NCBI RefSeq assembly: GCF_024171925.1
Contig: NZ_JAMTCO010000015.1
Span: 62,001-126,000, forward strand
Length of the DNA: 64,000 nt
Reading direction: 5' to 3'
DNA from: Actinokineospora diospyrosa
Lineage (GTDB): Bacteria > Actinomycetota > Actinomycetes > Mycobacteriales > Pseudonocardiaceae
The position numbers and the translations under genes were made by a program. Positions 34,311-44,864 of this stretch are shown here, piece by piece (within the stretch, counting starts at the first letter, position 1; every line of letters begins with the position of its first letter). A model generated the notes under the pieces. It saw only the letters and a program-made list of their open reading frames with translations. It was not told the origin of the DNA and did no database searches.

Positions 34311-35092
34311 GCCAGCGCCTCCGCCAGGTAGGGGGCCACCCAGACCCCGAGGTCCGCCCGGTCGACCGGGACCAGTTCGACGAGCTTGCGGGCCGCCCCG
34401 TGCGCGGCGGGCCGGATGCCGACCCAGCCGGTGTCGCTGTGCAGCCAGTGCACCTGCGCGCTGCGGACCGAGCCGTCGACCAGCGCGGTGATCAGGCAGC
34501 GCAGCACCCCGTCGGTGCGGCGCACGACCTGCAGCGCGAACTCCGCCTCGTCCTTGGGTAGCTTCAGCTCCGCCAGCACGTAACCCGGCGCGTCCGGGTC
34601 GGCCTCGCGCAGCAGGTCGGCCACACCCAGCTCGTGCAGGGCGGCCAGCGGGACGACCCCGTTCAGCGGCTCGACGTCGTCAACGGCGTCCAGCGCGGCA
34701 CCGATCCCGGCTTCCTCGCCCGGCACCGCGCGGACCAGTTCACGACCGAGGTCGGTCGCGGTGAACAGCGAGATCTCCACGCCCGCGTCCGGCAGCAGGA
34801 ACAGCGATGCGCCCAGTTCACCAGCGATGGCGTGCAGGCTGCGCGACCCGCGCGCACCCACGGTCGCCGTGGTCTCCAGGAACAGCTTGGGCGCGGCGAT
34901 GACGCGCACGTTCGCGGCGACCGACGGGTGGATCTCGCCGTCGCGCAGGACGCCCTTCGCGGCGAGGTCGCCGACGGCGGCGATGTCGGGTGCGGGCTTC
35001 CAGTCCGGCGGCATGTCGGCGCCGAGCTTGTCCACGAGGTACGCGTACTCGGCCGCGGTGAGCGTCAGCCGGCGCGGTGCTGGGTTGGTCAT
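34307..35092 (-). CDS. EspG-like secretion chaperone (second copy)
   Basis: A 261-residue protein starting with L-T-L-T-A-A-E-Y-A-Y-L-V-D-K-L, the usual opening of actinobacterial EspG-like proteins, followed by alternating strands and a final amphipathic region. It has little direct likeness to the EspG at 26514. It adjoins the WXG-like gene without a gap and overlaps the hydrolase gene by 4 bp. Its client is probably the WXG-like protein or the helical N-terminus of the hydrolase. Confidence 0.6.
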   Translation of the reverse strand: MTNPAPRRLTLTAAEYAYLVDKLGADMPPDWKPAPDIAAVGDLAAKGVLRDGEIHPSVAANVRVIAAPKLFLETTATVGARGSRSLHAIAGELGASLFLLPDAGVEISLFTATDLGRELVRAVPGEEAGIGAALDAVDDVEPLNGVVPLAALHELGVADLLREADPDAPGYVLAELKLPKDEAEFALQVVRRTDGVLRCLITALVDGSVRSAQVHWLHSDTGWVGIRPAAHGAARKLVELVPVDRADLGVWVAPYLAEALA

Positions 35093-35611
35093 CTACGCGA
35101 CTCCCCGGGCCTGCATGAAGTTGCCGACGTCCAGCCACTGCTTGTCGCCCGCGGCGGGCAGGTTGTGCGGCTGGTACTGCCAACCCTCCCACGGCGGCCG
35201 GGGCGGGCTCGGCGGCGAGCCGCTGATCCCCAGCCCGGAGGCGACGGCGTTGGCGATGTCCTTCATGACCTCTTTGAACCGGTCGACGGCCCGGTTGAAC
35301 CGGTCGATGGCGTTGTTGAACCAGTTGACCACCGCGTCGGCGATCCGCTTGATCGCCGCGATCAGCTCGCGCACCTGCTGGGCGTGCCTGCGCAGCACCG
35401 CGGCCGCTTCGTCGAGCTTGGTGGCGACCGCGTCGAGCGCCTTGCGGTCACCGGCGACGGCCTCCCGGCAGCGGTCGGCGGCGATCGACTTCCAGCGCAT
35501 GGCCGCCGCCTGGCGGACCATGGTCGCGCCGTGCGTGCGGACCTCGTCGGCGCGCTGCTCGATGCGCGCGGCGAGCCGGTCGAGTTCGTCGGGATCGCCG
35601 TAGAACGCCAT
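35093..35611 (-). CDS. WXG100-like helical protein, likely type VII secretion substrate
   Basis: A 172-residue protein. Residues ~8-110 form long amphipathic helices with a turn M-R-W-K-S where WXG proteins have W-x-G. A Trp/Asn/Phe-rich helix (W-F-N-N-A-I-D-R-F-N-R-A-V-D-R-F) follows, then a proline-rich tail. Start ATG at 35611 is preferred (GGGGG five bases upstream) over GTG at 35617. It is the first gene of a four-gene operon: WXG-like, EspG-like, hydrolase, lipoprotein. Confidence 0.7.
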   Translation of the reverse strand: MAFYGDPDELDRLAARIEQRADEVRTHGATMVRQAAAMRWKSIAADRCREAVAGDRKALDAVATKLDEAAAVLRRHAQQVRELIAAIKRIADAVVNWFNNAIDRFNRAVDRFKEVMKDIANAVASGLGISGSPPSPPRPPWEGWQYQPHNLPAAGDKQWLDVGNFMQARGVA

Positions 35612-35702
35612 GTCCACCCCCAGCTGTGGGCCAACCTCTCGGGGGGTTCAGACGTCCTGCTCGTCGCCCCGGTTCCCGCCCGCGCGCGACTTGGTCAACT
35701 GT

Positions 35703-36611
35703 TCACCGGACCCACTCGAGGAACCGGGCGCCGCGGAAGGTGGTCCGGCCGCGGAACTCGGTGCGCTCGATGCGCAGCGGGCCCTCGAAGCGGGTGCCGC
35801 TGAACCAGGCCCGCTGGTGGAAGACCACGTCGTGGGCGTGCAGCATGCCGTGGCTGACGGCCAGGGTGAACCAGGCGTCGCCGTGGACCTGCGAGCCCCA
35901 CAGCGCGTTCGACCGGTGCAGCCGGGCGCCGCGCAGGGTGAGGGTGCCGATCGCGCGGTTGGAGAGGTCGAAGTACTCCAGGTCGGCGTCGGTGAGGTCG
36001 AGGTCGAAGTGCGGGCCGGGGTGGTCGGCGGGCGGCAGCAGGGCGGTGATCAGCCGTTGCGCGGTCTTGCGGACCTGCAGCTCGGAGACCGCCGACCGGT
36101 CGTACGGGATGCGCAGGTAGGAGCAGAACACGTCGAGGACGGTCTGGGTGTAGGCCGGGCGCGAGCGGGCCAGGCCGTGCAGCACGTGCATGGCGCCGAT
36201 GCGGACCTGGTCGGCGCCGTTGCCCAGCAGTTCCACGGCGCGGGCGAAGCGCTCGTCGGCGACCCGCTCCCGGTCGAACTCGGTGCGGTCGCTCTCCAGG
36301 TCGTGGCGCTGGCGCTCGATGTCCTGGCGGCGCTCCTCGACCCGGCGCCTGCGGTCGTTGAGCCACAGCGCGTAGAGGGCCACGACGGCACCACCGGCGA
36401 GGCCGCCGGTCTTGAGCGCCTCGCCGCGGTTGGCGTTGGGTTCGGTGAGCAGCCACCCGGACACCGCGCCGAGCAGCCCGACCGAGATGAGGACGACCGC
36501 GAGCAGCCACCAGCGCTCCCGGGGCGCGCCCCGGCGGATCACCGAACCGAGGCCGATGGCGGCACCAGCCGCGAACACGACGAGTCCGGTGATCAGGAAA
36601 GCCAGGCCCAC
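35703..36611 (-). CDS. Membrane protein with coiled coil and pentapeptide-like repeats
   Basis: A 302-residue protein. Two N-terminal membrane helices (residues ~2-20 and ~35-55) and a third hydrophobic stretch (~68-84) are followed by a charged coiled coil (R-R-R-V-E-E-R-R-Q-D-I-E-R-Q-R-H-D-L-E, ~90-125). The C-terminal part has A-D-L-E-Y, L-R-G-A-R-L and F-R-G-A-R-F units of pentapeptide-repeat type (~210-298). Function unknown. GTG at 36611 is inferred, and the open frame continues upstream only as a shadow of the lysozyme gene. Confidence 0.7.
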   Translation of the reverse strand: MGLAFLITGLVVFAAGAAIGLGSVIRRGAPRERWWLLAVVLISVGLLGAVSGWLLTEPNANRGEALKTGGLAGGAVVALYALWLNDRRRRVEERRQDIERQRHDLESDRTEFDRERVADERFARAVELLGNGADQVRIGAMHVLHGLARSRPAYTQTVLDVFCSYLRIPYDRSAVSELQVRKTAQRLITALLPPADHPGPHFDLDLTDADLEYFDLSNRAIGTLTLRGARLHRSNALWGSQVHGDAWFTLAVSHGMLHAHDVVFHQRAWFSGTRFEGPLRIERTEFRGRTTFRGARFLEWVR

Positions 36612-36622
36612 GATCGGGGAAC

Positions 36623-37414
36623 CTACCCGGTGGCCAGCACCCGCAGGCGGTCGACGGCGCCGTTGAAGTAGTTCTGGTCGATCGGCGAGGAGCTGTGCTG
36701 CCAGAACGTCCAGTAGGGCCAGTTGTGCGGCAGGGTGCCGACCGCGGTGGCGTAGCGGGCGACCCACAGCGGGTTCGTGGTGGCGAAGGACGCGATGCCG
36801 ACGCACAGGGTCCACCAGCTCGTGGACGTGTAGATCACCGCGTCGCGGCCGGCGCGGGCGCGGTAGGTGGTGGTGAAGTCGCGGATCCAGGCGGCCATGG
36901 CGGCCTGGGTCTTGCCGTAGCAGGTCGCGCCGTACGGGTTGTACTCCAGGTCGACGACGCCGGGCAGGGTCTTGCCGTCGCGCGACCAGCCGCCGCCGTT
37001 GGTGGCGAAGTAGGTGGCCTGGGCGGCGCCGGTCGAGCGGTCGGGCAGCGCGAAGTGGTAGGCGCCGCGGACCATGCCGACGTCGTAGGAGCCGTTGTAC
37101 TGCTGGGCGAAGTAGGGGTTCTTGTACCCGGTGCCCTCGGTGGCCTTGACGTAGGCGAAGCGCTTGCCCTGGCCCCACCAGTACTTCCAGTCGACGTTGC
37201 CCTGGTAGCTGGCGACGTCGATGCCCGACACCGCGGGGAGCGCGACGGCGGGCGGACCGGCCACCCGCGACACCGGTTCGCGCAGCCGGATCTGGGAGCC
37301 GAGCGGGTGGTCGGTCGGCGTGGCGGTCGCGCTCGCCGGTGCGCCGAGGGCGGTGGTCGCCGCGGTGCACAGCAGGGCCGCGAGGGCAGATCTCGCGCCG
37401 AGGACAATGGACAT
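36623..37414 (-). CDS. Secreted GH25 lysozyme (muramidase)
   Basis: A 263-residue protein. It has a signal peptide of ~35 residues (M-S-I-V-L-G-A-R-S-A-L-A-A-L-L, cleavage near A-S-A). The GH25 domain then starts G-I-D-V-A-S-Y-Q-G, with catalytic acids in V-V-D-L-E-Y-N and W-F/T-F-W-Q-H near the end. It cleaves the N-acetylmuramic acid to N-acetylglucosamine bond in peptidoglycan. ATG at 37414 gives a sound signal peptide; an upstream in-frame extension to 37510 does not. Confidence 0.92.
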   Translation of the reverse strand: MSIVLGARSALAALLCTAATTALGAPASATATPTDHPLGSQIRLREPVSRVAGPPAVALPAVSGIDVASYQGNVDWKYWWGQGKRFAYVKATEGTGYKNPYFAQQYNGSYDVGMVRGAYHFALPDRSTGAAQATYFATNGGGWSRDGKTLPGVVDLEYNPYGATCYGKTQAAMAAWIRDFTTTYRARAGRDAVIYTSTSWWTLCVGIASFATTNPLWVARYATAVGTLPHNWPYWTFWQHSSSPIDQNYFNGAVDRLRVLATG

Positions 37415-37518
37415 GTTGATCGCCCTTTCCGAGTGCTCAGACAATGACCAAGCAAGGCGGTCGAGTACGTGCGGTAGCCGCCCGTGCGTCGATTGTGATC
37501 GGATAACCATCCATTTGT

Positions 37519-37532
37519 CACGCTTAAGCGTG
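37519..37532. promoter_or_regulatory. 14-bp perfect palindrome upstream of the lysozyme gene
   Basis: CACGCTTAAGCGTG stands 105 bp before the lysozyme start, in a 347-bp intergenic region (37415-37761) that also holds GGTGAATCACC at 37579-37589. Both are candidate operators. TTGAAC (37699) and GACTAG (37721) with 17-bp spacing may be the promoter of the GGDEF-EAL gene. Nothing else is seen in this gap. Confidence 0.4.
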
Positions 37533-37761
37533 AAGGATTCACCAAGGTGGGGGTGATCAGGGGTGACGCCGTTCGAGGTGGTGAATCACCGCCCCCGAGT
37601 CCACACCGTACGGACGCTTTGGGTAGCCGGCCGAACGCGCTATGTCAACTCAGGACTTCTGCCGCCACCAACCCCGCATCCGGGCTGGCTACCTGGCGTT
37701 GAACAGGTGAGACTTTGCGTTGACTAGCGTGAGCACAGCCGGGGGTGGGGAAGGGAGAGCG

Positions 37762-39852
37762 GTGGGCGGAGCCGACGCGTTCGCGCGCATGTGGGCTGCC
37801 GTGCTCACCGAGACGGGCTACGTCGCCATGGACCGCCGCAGCCTGGTCGAGCAGGTGCGGGAGTACACCGAGGTGCTGCTGGCGAGCCTACGGGCGGACC
37901 GGTTCAGCCCGGAGCCGGTGGAGCGGCTGGGGGCAGGCCTGGTGGCGATGCGGCTCGCCGGACCGGAAACGCTCAGAGCGTCACTGCAACTGATCGGCGC
38001 CGACCTCCTGCGTGTCACCGGTTCCGGTGACCTCAAGGTGGAGTTGTTGCCCGCTGTGCAGGGCGCCTTCGCCGCCGGGTTCGCCACCGCGATGCAGGAG
38101 AAGATCTTCCGGGACCAGGAGACGATCCGCAGGGCCGCGCTGGAGGCCAGGCGCGGCGCGGAGGTGGCGCTGCTGGCCAGCGAGACCCGGTTCCGCGCGA
38201 TGTTCAACCAGGCCGCGGTCGGCATCGTCATCGGCGACGCGGACGGCACCCTGCTGGAGATCAACACCGCGCTGGCCGAGATGCTCGGCTACCGGGTCGA
38301 CCAGCTGCGCGGGATGAACGTCGACGACCTGCGCTACCCGGACGAGCCAGCGGCGCTGCGCCAGCCGTTCGACGAGGTCAGCTCCGGGGCGCGCGACCAC
38401 TACCGGATGGAGCGGCGGTTGCGCCGCTGCGACGGGTCGCCGCTGTGGACGGACGTGACGGTGTCGCTGGTGCGCGACGAGCTCGGCGCGCCGCAGTACC
38501 TGGTGGGCATGCTGGAGGACATCACCGACCGGCACCTGCTCGAGGAGCGGCTGCGCCACCAGGCCAACCACGACCCGCTGACCGGCCTGGGCAACCGGGC
38601 CCTGTTCACCGAGCGGCTCAACGCCGCCTTCACCAGGGGCGGCGACACCCGCGTCGGCGTCTGCTACCTGGACCTGGACGGCTTCAAGGTCATCAACGAC
38701 AGCCTCGGCCACGACATCGGCGACGACCTGCTGGTCGCGGTGGCCGCCCGGCTGGACGCCATGATCACCGGTCCGGGCCGGATGGTCGCCCGCATGGGCG
38801 GCGACGAGTTCGTGGTGCTGGTGGAGGACAGCTGCGGCCGGGCCGAACTGGTCGACCTGGCCGAGCAGGTCCTGACCGCGCTCGCCGAGCCGGTCCCCAT
38901 CGGCGGCCACCGCCTCGCCGTGTCGGCCAGCATCGGCCTGGTGGAGCGGGCTGTGCACGGCGCCACCCCGGCGGAAACCATGCGCGACGCGGACGTGACC
39001 CTGTACTGGGCCAAGGCCGACGGCAAGAACCGCTGGGCCAGCTACGACCCCGACCGCAACGCCCGCGAGGTCGCCCGGTTCACGTTGTCCGCGCGGATGC
39101 CCGCTGCCGTGGAGAGCGAAGAGTTCTACGTGGACTACCAACCCATCGTCCGGCTCAGCGACGGCCAGCTGATCGGCGTGGAGGCCTTGGTCCGCTGGGC
39201 CCACCCGGAGTTCGGCAGGCTCGGCCCGGACCAGTTCATCGGCCTGGCCGAGGAAACCGGCCTGATCGTCCCCTTGGGACGATGGGTCCTGCGCGAGGCC
39301 ACCCGCCAAGCCCGCCGCTGGCACGACGCCTACGGCGACCGGGCCCCCATGGTCAGCGTCAACCTGGCGGCCCGCCAAACCGAGGAACCCACCCTCGTCG
39401 CCGACGTCGCGACCATCATCAAAGCCGCCAACGTACCGCCGTCGACCATCCAGCTGGAGTTGACCGAAAGCGCCATCATGAACACCACGGGCGGTCCACT
39501 GAGGACACTGCGCGATCTGGCCGACCTCGGCATCCGCATCGCCATCGACGACTTCGGCACCGGCTACTCGAACCTGGCGTACCTGCGGCACCTGCCGGTG
39601 CACGCGATCAAGCTGGCGGGCTCCTTCATGGAGGGCCTGCGGGACTCCCCAACAGCCGACCCGGCCGACGCGCAGATCGTCACCACCCTGGTCGCCCTCT
39701 CCCACGCCCTCGGCCACGTGGTCATCGCCGAAGGCGTGGAAGACCCGGAACAAGCCGACCGCCTACGCGAATTCGGCTGCGACAACGCCCAGGGCTGGCT
39801 CTTCGCCAAACCCGGCCGCCCCGAAGAAATCGAACGCTGGCTGGAGCGATAG
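37762..39852 (+). CDS. PAS-GGDEF-EAL cyclic-di-GMP turnover protein
   Basis: About 696 residues: an N-terminal helical domain (~1-130), a PAS domain (F-R-A-M-F-N-Q-A-A-V-G-I, ~140-255), GGDEF (intact G-G-D-E-F at ~346-350) and EAL (E-A-L-V-R-W at ~474). EAL catalytic residues are present, including V-N-L, E-L-T-E-S, D-D-F-G-T-G-Y and A-E-G-V-E; the usual L-K-I-D reads I-K-L-A, keeping the Lys. No RxxD inhibition site precedes GGDEF. It could both make and degrade c-di-GMP. GTG at 37762 has AAGGGAG upstream; TTG 37720 or GTG 37729 are alternatives. Confidence 0.9.
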   Translation: MGGADAFARMWAAVLTETGYVAMDRRSLVEQVREYTEVLLASLRADRFSPEPVERLGAGLVAMRLAGPETLRASLQLIGADLLRVTGSGDLKVELLPAVQGAFAAGFATAMQEKIFRDQETIRRAALEARRGAEVALLASETRFRAMFNQAAVGIVIGDADGTLLEINTALAEMLGYRVDQLRGMNVDDLRYPDEPAALRQPFDEVSSGARDHYRMERRLRRCDGSPLWTDVTVSLVRDELGAPQYLVGMLEDITDRHLLEERLRHQANHDPLTGLGNRALFTERLNAAFTRGGDTRVGVCYLDLDGFKVINDSLGHDIGDDLLVAVAARLDAMITGPGRMVARMGGDEFVVLVEDSCGRAELVDLAEQVLTALAEPVPIGGHRLAVSASIGLVERAVHGATPAETMRDADVTLYWAKADGKNRWASYDPDRNAREVARFTLSARMPAAVESEEFYVDYQPIVRLSDGQLIGVEALVRWAHPEFGRLGPDQFIGLAEETGLIVPLGRWVLREATRQARRWHDAYGDRAPMVSVNLAARQTEEPTLVADVATIIKAANVPPSTIQLELTESAIMNTTGGPLRTLRDLADLGIRIAIDDFGTGYSNLAYLRHLPVHAIKLAGSFMEGLRDSPTADPADAQIVTTLVALSHALGHVVIAEGVEDPEQADRLREFGCDNAQGWLFAKPGRPEEIERWLER

Positions 39853-39991
39853 GCGAACTTCAGTCTAAGCAGCCAAGCGCGGTGTTGTGCTTGTCGACCA
39901 CGGATGACTTATGCCCGTAGGGAAACGCAGGGGGTCGACGCCGGGCGGCGCCGGTGTGACCGGCCCCCGGAGTCGCTCGTGTCAGCTGGGT

Positions 39992-40024
39992 GGGCGGTCC
40001 CGGTGGTGAACACCGGGACCGCCC
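39992..40024. terminator. Terminator downstream of purL
   Basis: A perfect 14-bp stem (39992-40005 with 40011-40024) and a five-base loop lie 7 bp beyond the purL stop on the minus strand. It can also act on the opposite strand, since the GGDEF-EAL gene converges here. Confidence 0.85.
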
Positions 40025-40030
40025 GAAGCG

Positions 40031-42300
<2,270 letters not shown>

Positions 42301-42304
<4 letters not shown>

Positions 42305-42972
42305 GCGGCCACCACCGAGTCGAGGACGGACAGGAACATGCCGAGGCCGTCGTCGGACGGGCCGGTGAGCGCGTCGATGGCGTGCTCGGGGTGCGGCATC
42401 AGGCCGACGATGCGGCCGGTCGGGTCGCTGATGCCGGCGATGTCGTCGGTGGAGCCGTTGGGGTTGAGCCCGGCGTAGCGGAACACCACCCGGCCCTCGC
42501 CCTCCAGCTCGTCCACAACGGACTTGGGCGCGGCGAAGCGGCCGTCCATGTTCTTGATCGGGATGATGATCTCGGCACCGGCCTCGTAGCGGCTGGACCA
42601 GGCGGTGGCGTTGTTCTCCACCTTGAGCCACTGGTCGCGGCAGACGAAGTGCAGGCCAGCGTTGCGCAGCAGCGCGCCGGGCAGCAGACCGGCCTCGCAG
42701 AGCACCTGGAAGCCGTTGCAGATGCCCAGCACCGGCAGGCCGCCGCGGGCGGCGGTGATGATCTCGCCCATCACCGGCGCGAACCGGGCGATGGCACCGG
42801 CGCGCAGGTAGTCGCCGTAGGAGAACCCACCGGGCAGGATGACCGCGTCGACCCCCTTGAGGTCGGCGTCACCGTGCCAGAGGGCGACCGCCTCGGCGCC
42901 GGAGGCCTTGATCGCCCGGATGGTGTCGCTGTCGTCGAGGGTGCCGGGGAAGGTGACCGCGCCGATCCTCAC
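42301..42972 (-). CDS. purQ: Phosphoribosylformylglycinamidine synthase, glutaminase subunit
   Basis: A 223-residue class I glutaminase. The nucleophile elbow G-I-C-N-G-F-Q (Cys near residue 86) and P-H-P-E-H near residue 195 complete the Cys-His-Glu triad. It supplies ammonia to PurL. It overlaps both purS and purL by 4 bp, so the three proteins are translated as a set. Confidence 0.96.
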
Positions 42973-43208
42973 GCCTGCACCCGCCTCACCACGAAGTCCT
43001 CGACGACCGGGTTGGACAGGAAGCCCTCGGCGATCCTGGCGAGGGTCTCGTCGTCGACGGAGTCGTCGACCTCGAGTTCGAAGTGCTTCCCCTGTCGGAC
43101 ATCGGACACCCCGTCGAACCCGAGCCGGGGCAGCGCACGGGCCACCGCCTGACCCTGCGGGTCCAGAATCTCCGGCTTGGGCATGACATCGACGACAACT
43201 CGGGCCAC
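42969..43208 (-). CDS. purS: Phosphoribosylformylglycinamidine synthase subunit PurS
   Basis: A 79-residue protein with the PurS pattern [14 protein letters not shown] and D-V-R-Q-G-K. It bridges PurQ and PurL in the FGAM synthase complex. It is the first gene of purS-purQ-purL. Confidence 0.95.
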   Translation of the reverse strand: MARVVVDVMPKPEILDPQGQAVARALPRLGFDGVSDVRQGKHFELEVDDSVDDETLARIAEGFLSNPVVEDFVVRRVQA

Positions 43209-43742
43209 GGCGGGCTACTCCTCGAGTTCGAGAGGCCAATACCCCGGAAGCCTACCTGACCTGGGAGTTCACCCCACCGCCCCCACTGACCTGCGATCCC
43301 TCACTCTGGTCGCACGATCGTGTGACGGGGGCGATCGGGCCTTGGGGGATCGGATCGCGCGGGCTAATATTGACCGCAGCTCCGGCCCGTAGTCGGAGAA
43401 GTGAGCCCAGCCCACGTCCGGACGGTCGGCGGCTGGGCTTCGCGCTGTCTAGCGCACATCTCGCAGGTCGATACCCCTTCTCCACAGCGGCGAGGCGTTG
43501 CGTCGCCAACGCCGCCCGCCCGGTAGCGCCCAGCCACGGCAACGGCGATCCGCAGTAATGGCTCCCAAGCAATGGCTCCCAAGCAATGGCTCCCCGGTGC
43601 TCGTGGACGAGGTCATACGAGGTCACCCGGGCCGGATCGGCTGTTGCTCGGGGTGCATCGAGTACCCGAACGGGCGTTCGAGGGTCGTTCGCCGGTGGCG
43701 AGATGCCTGGCGTCGGGGCGGTTGGCGGGCGAGGGTGGGGGC
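43209..43742. promoter_or_regulatory. Intergenic control region of purSQL and the epimerase gene
   Basis: A 534-bp gap between divergent genes. CACGATCGTG at 43313-43322 is a perfect 10-bp palindrome, 105 bp before purS. CTAATATTGACC at 43366-43377 is a rare AT-rich spot and may hold a -10 on either strand. A 14-bp tandem repeat lies at 43558-43599. No purine riboswitch could be recognised by eye. Confidence 0.4.
43558..43599 (+). repeat. 14-bp tandem repeat, about three copies
   Basis: ATGGCTCCCAAGCA at 43558 and 43572 is followed by a third, partial ATGGCTCCC at 43586. Each copy places an ATG in a different frame, because 14 is not a multiple of three. It lies 144 bp upstream of the epimerase start. 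Confidence 0.75.
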
Positions 43743-44741
43743 ATGCGGATTCTGGTTCTGGGCGGGACGCGGTTCCTCGGGCACACGGTGGCGGCCGAGG
43801 CGGTGCGGCGGGGGCACGAGGTGGTGTGCGCGGCGCGGGGGACGGCCGGGGAGGTGCCCGCGGGGGCGCGGCTGGTGAAGGTCGACCGGGATCGGGAGGA
43901 CGGCCTGGCCGCGCTGGCGGGGGAGCGGTTCGACGCGGTGGTGGACGTGGCGACGATCTCTTACGAGTGGGTGCGGCGGGCGTTGGACGCGTTCGGTGAC
44001 CAGGTAGGCCACTGGACGTTCGTGTCGTCGATCAGCGCGTACGCCAATCCGGGGCTGCCGTCGACCGGGGTGGGGGATCCGCTGCTGCCGCCGAAGGCCG
44101 TGCACGGGACCCGTGAGGCGATGCGGGAGGACCCCGACCTGTACGGCTCGGTGAAGGTCGCCAGCGAGCACGCGGTGACGGCGGCGGTCGGGGCGAAGGC
44201 GCTGATCGTGCGGGCCGGTCTGATCACCGGTCCGGGTGATGAGTTCGACCGGTTCGGCTACTGGCCGCAGCGGCTGGTGCGCGGCGGCCGGGTGCTGATC
44301 CCCGACGTGGACCACGAGATCCAGTACATCGACGTGCGCGACCTGGCCGCGTGGGTCGTGGACGCCGCCGAGCAGGGGACCACCGGGATCTTCGACGGCA
44401 TCGGGCCCGCGACGCCGCTGCCCGCGCTGCTCACCGCGATCGCCGACACCCTGGGGGCGAATGTCGAGTTCGTGCGGGTAGGCGAAGAGGAGCTCCTCGA
44501 GAGGGGGATCGCTCCTTGGGCAGGCCCTCGCTCGCTTCCTCTATGGCTACCGGAGTCGCACAAGTACATGGGCGCAAGAGACGCTGGCCCGGCATTGGCC
44601 GCAGGCCTCACTCCGCGCTCTCTAGCCGACGCGATCGCAGGCGCCCTAGACCACGAACGGAACCTAGGCATCGACCGCGAGCGCAAGGCAGGGCTAACGC
44701 TCGAGGACGAAGCTGAGGTCGTTGCGGCCCTCAGGGCGTAG
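43743..44741 (+). CDS. NAD-dependent epimerase/dehydratase-like reductase
   Basis: A 332-residue Rossmann protein starting M-R-I-L-V-L-G-G-T-R-F-L-G-H, the G-G-T-x-x-x-G loop of atypical/extended SDRs. S-S-I-S-A-Y and a Y-x-x-x-K at D-P-D-L-Y-G-S-V-K are the active-site Ser/Tyr/Lys. R-A-G-L-I-T-G-P-G-D marks sugar-epimerase relatives. Substrate unknown. The ATG at 43743 begins right at the nucleotide-binding strand. The last ~260 bp switch to relaxed codon use. Confidence 0.85.
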   Translation: MRILVLGGTRFLGHTVAAEAVRRGHEVVCAARGTAGEVPAGARLVKVDRDREDGLAALAGERFDAVVDVATISYEWVRRALDAFGDQVGHWTFVSSISAYANPGLPSTGVGDPLLPPKAVHGTREAMREDPDLYGSVKVASEHAVTAAVGAKALIVRAGLITGPGDEFDRFGYWPQRLVRGGRVLIPDVDHEIQYIDVRDLAAWVVDAAEQGTTGIFDGIGPATPLPALLTAIADTLGANVEFVRVGEEELLERGIAPWAGPRSLPLWLPESHKYMGARDAGPALAAGLTPRSLADAIAGALDHERNLGIDRERKAGLTLEDEAEVVAALRA

Positions 44742-44864
44742 CCGGGGCTTCACCCGACAGCGGGGCACCACCACACCGAACAGGTAGAAGCGCTCAAGCT
44801 GGTCGGGCTGGGCAGCCGATGGCCTGCGGGGGTGGTGTCCGGTTGTCGGTCCGAGGGAGAACGC

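Noticed and set aside
35703..37370. One long minus-strand gene of 555 codons
   Set aside because: Its first ~250 codons lie out of frame over the GH25 lysozyme gene and are Arg/Pro-rich shadow sequence. The real gene starts near 36611.
43209..43742. Purine riboswitch before purS
   Set aside because: No conserved purine-aptamer core could be traced by eye on the minus strand. The region only shows a palindrome and an AT-rich spot.
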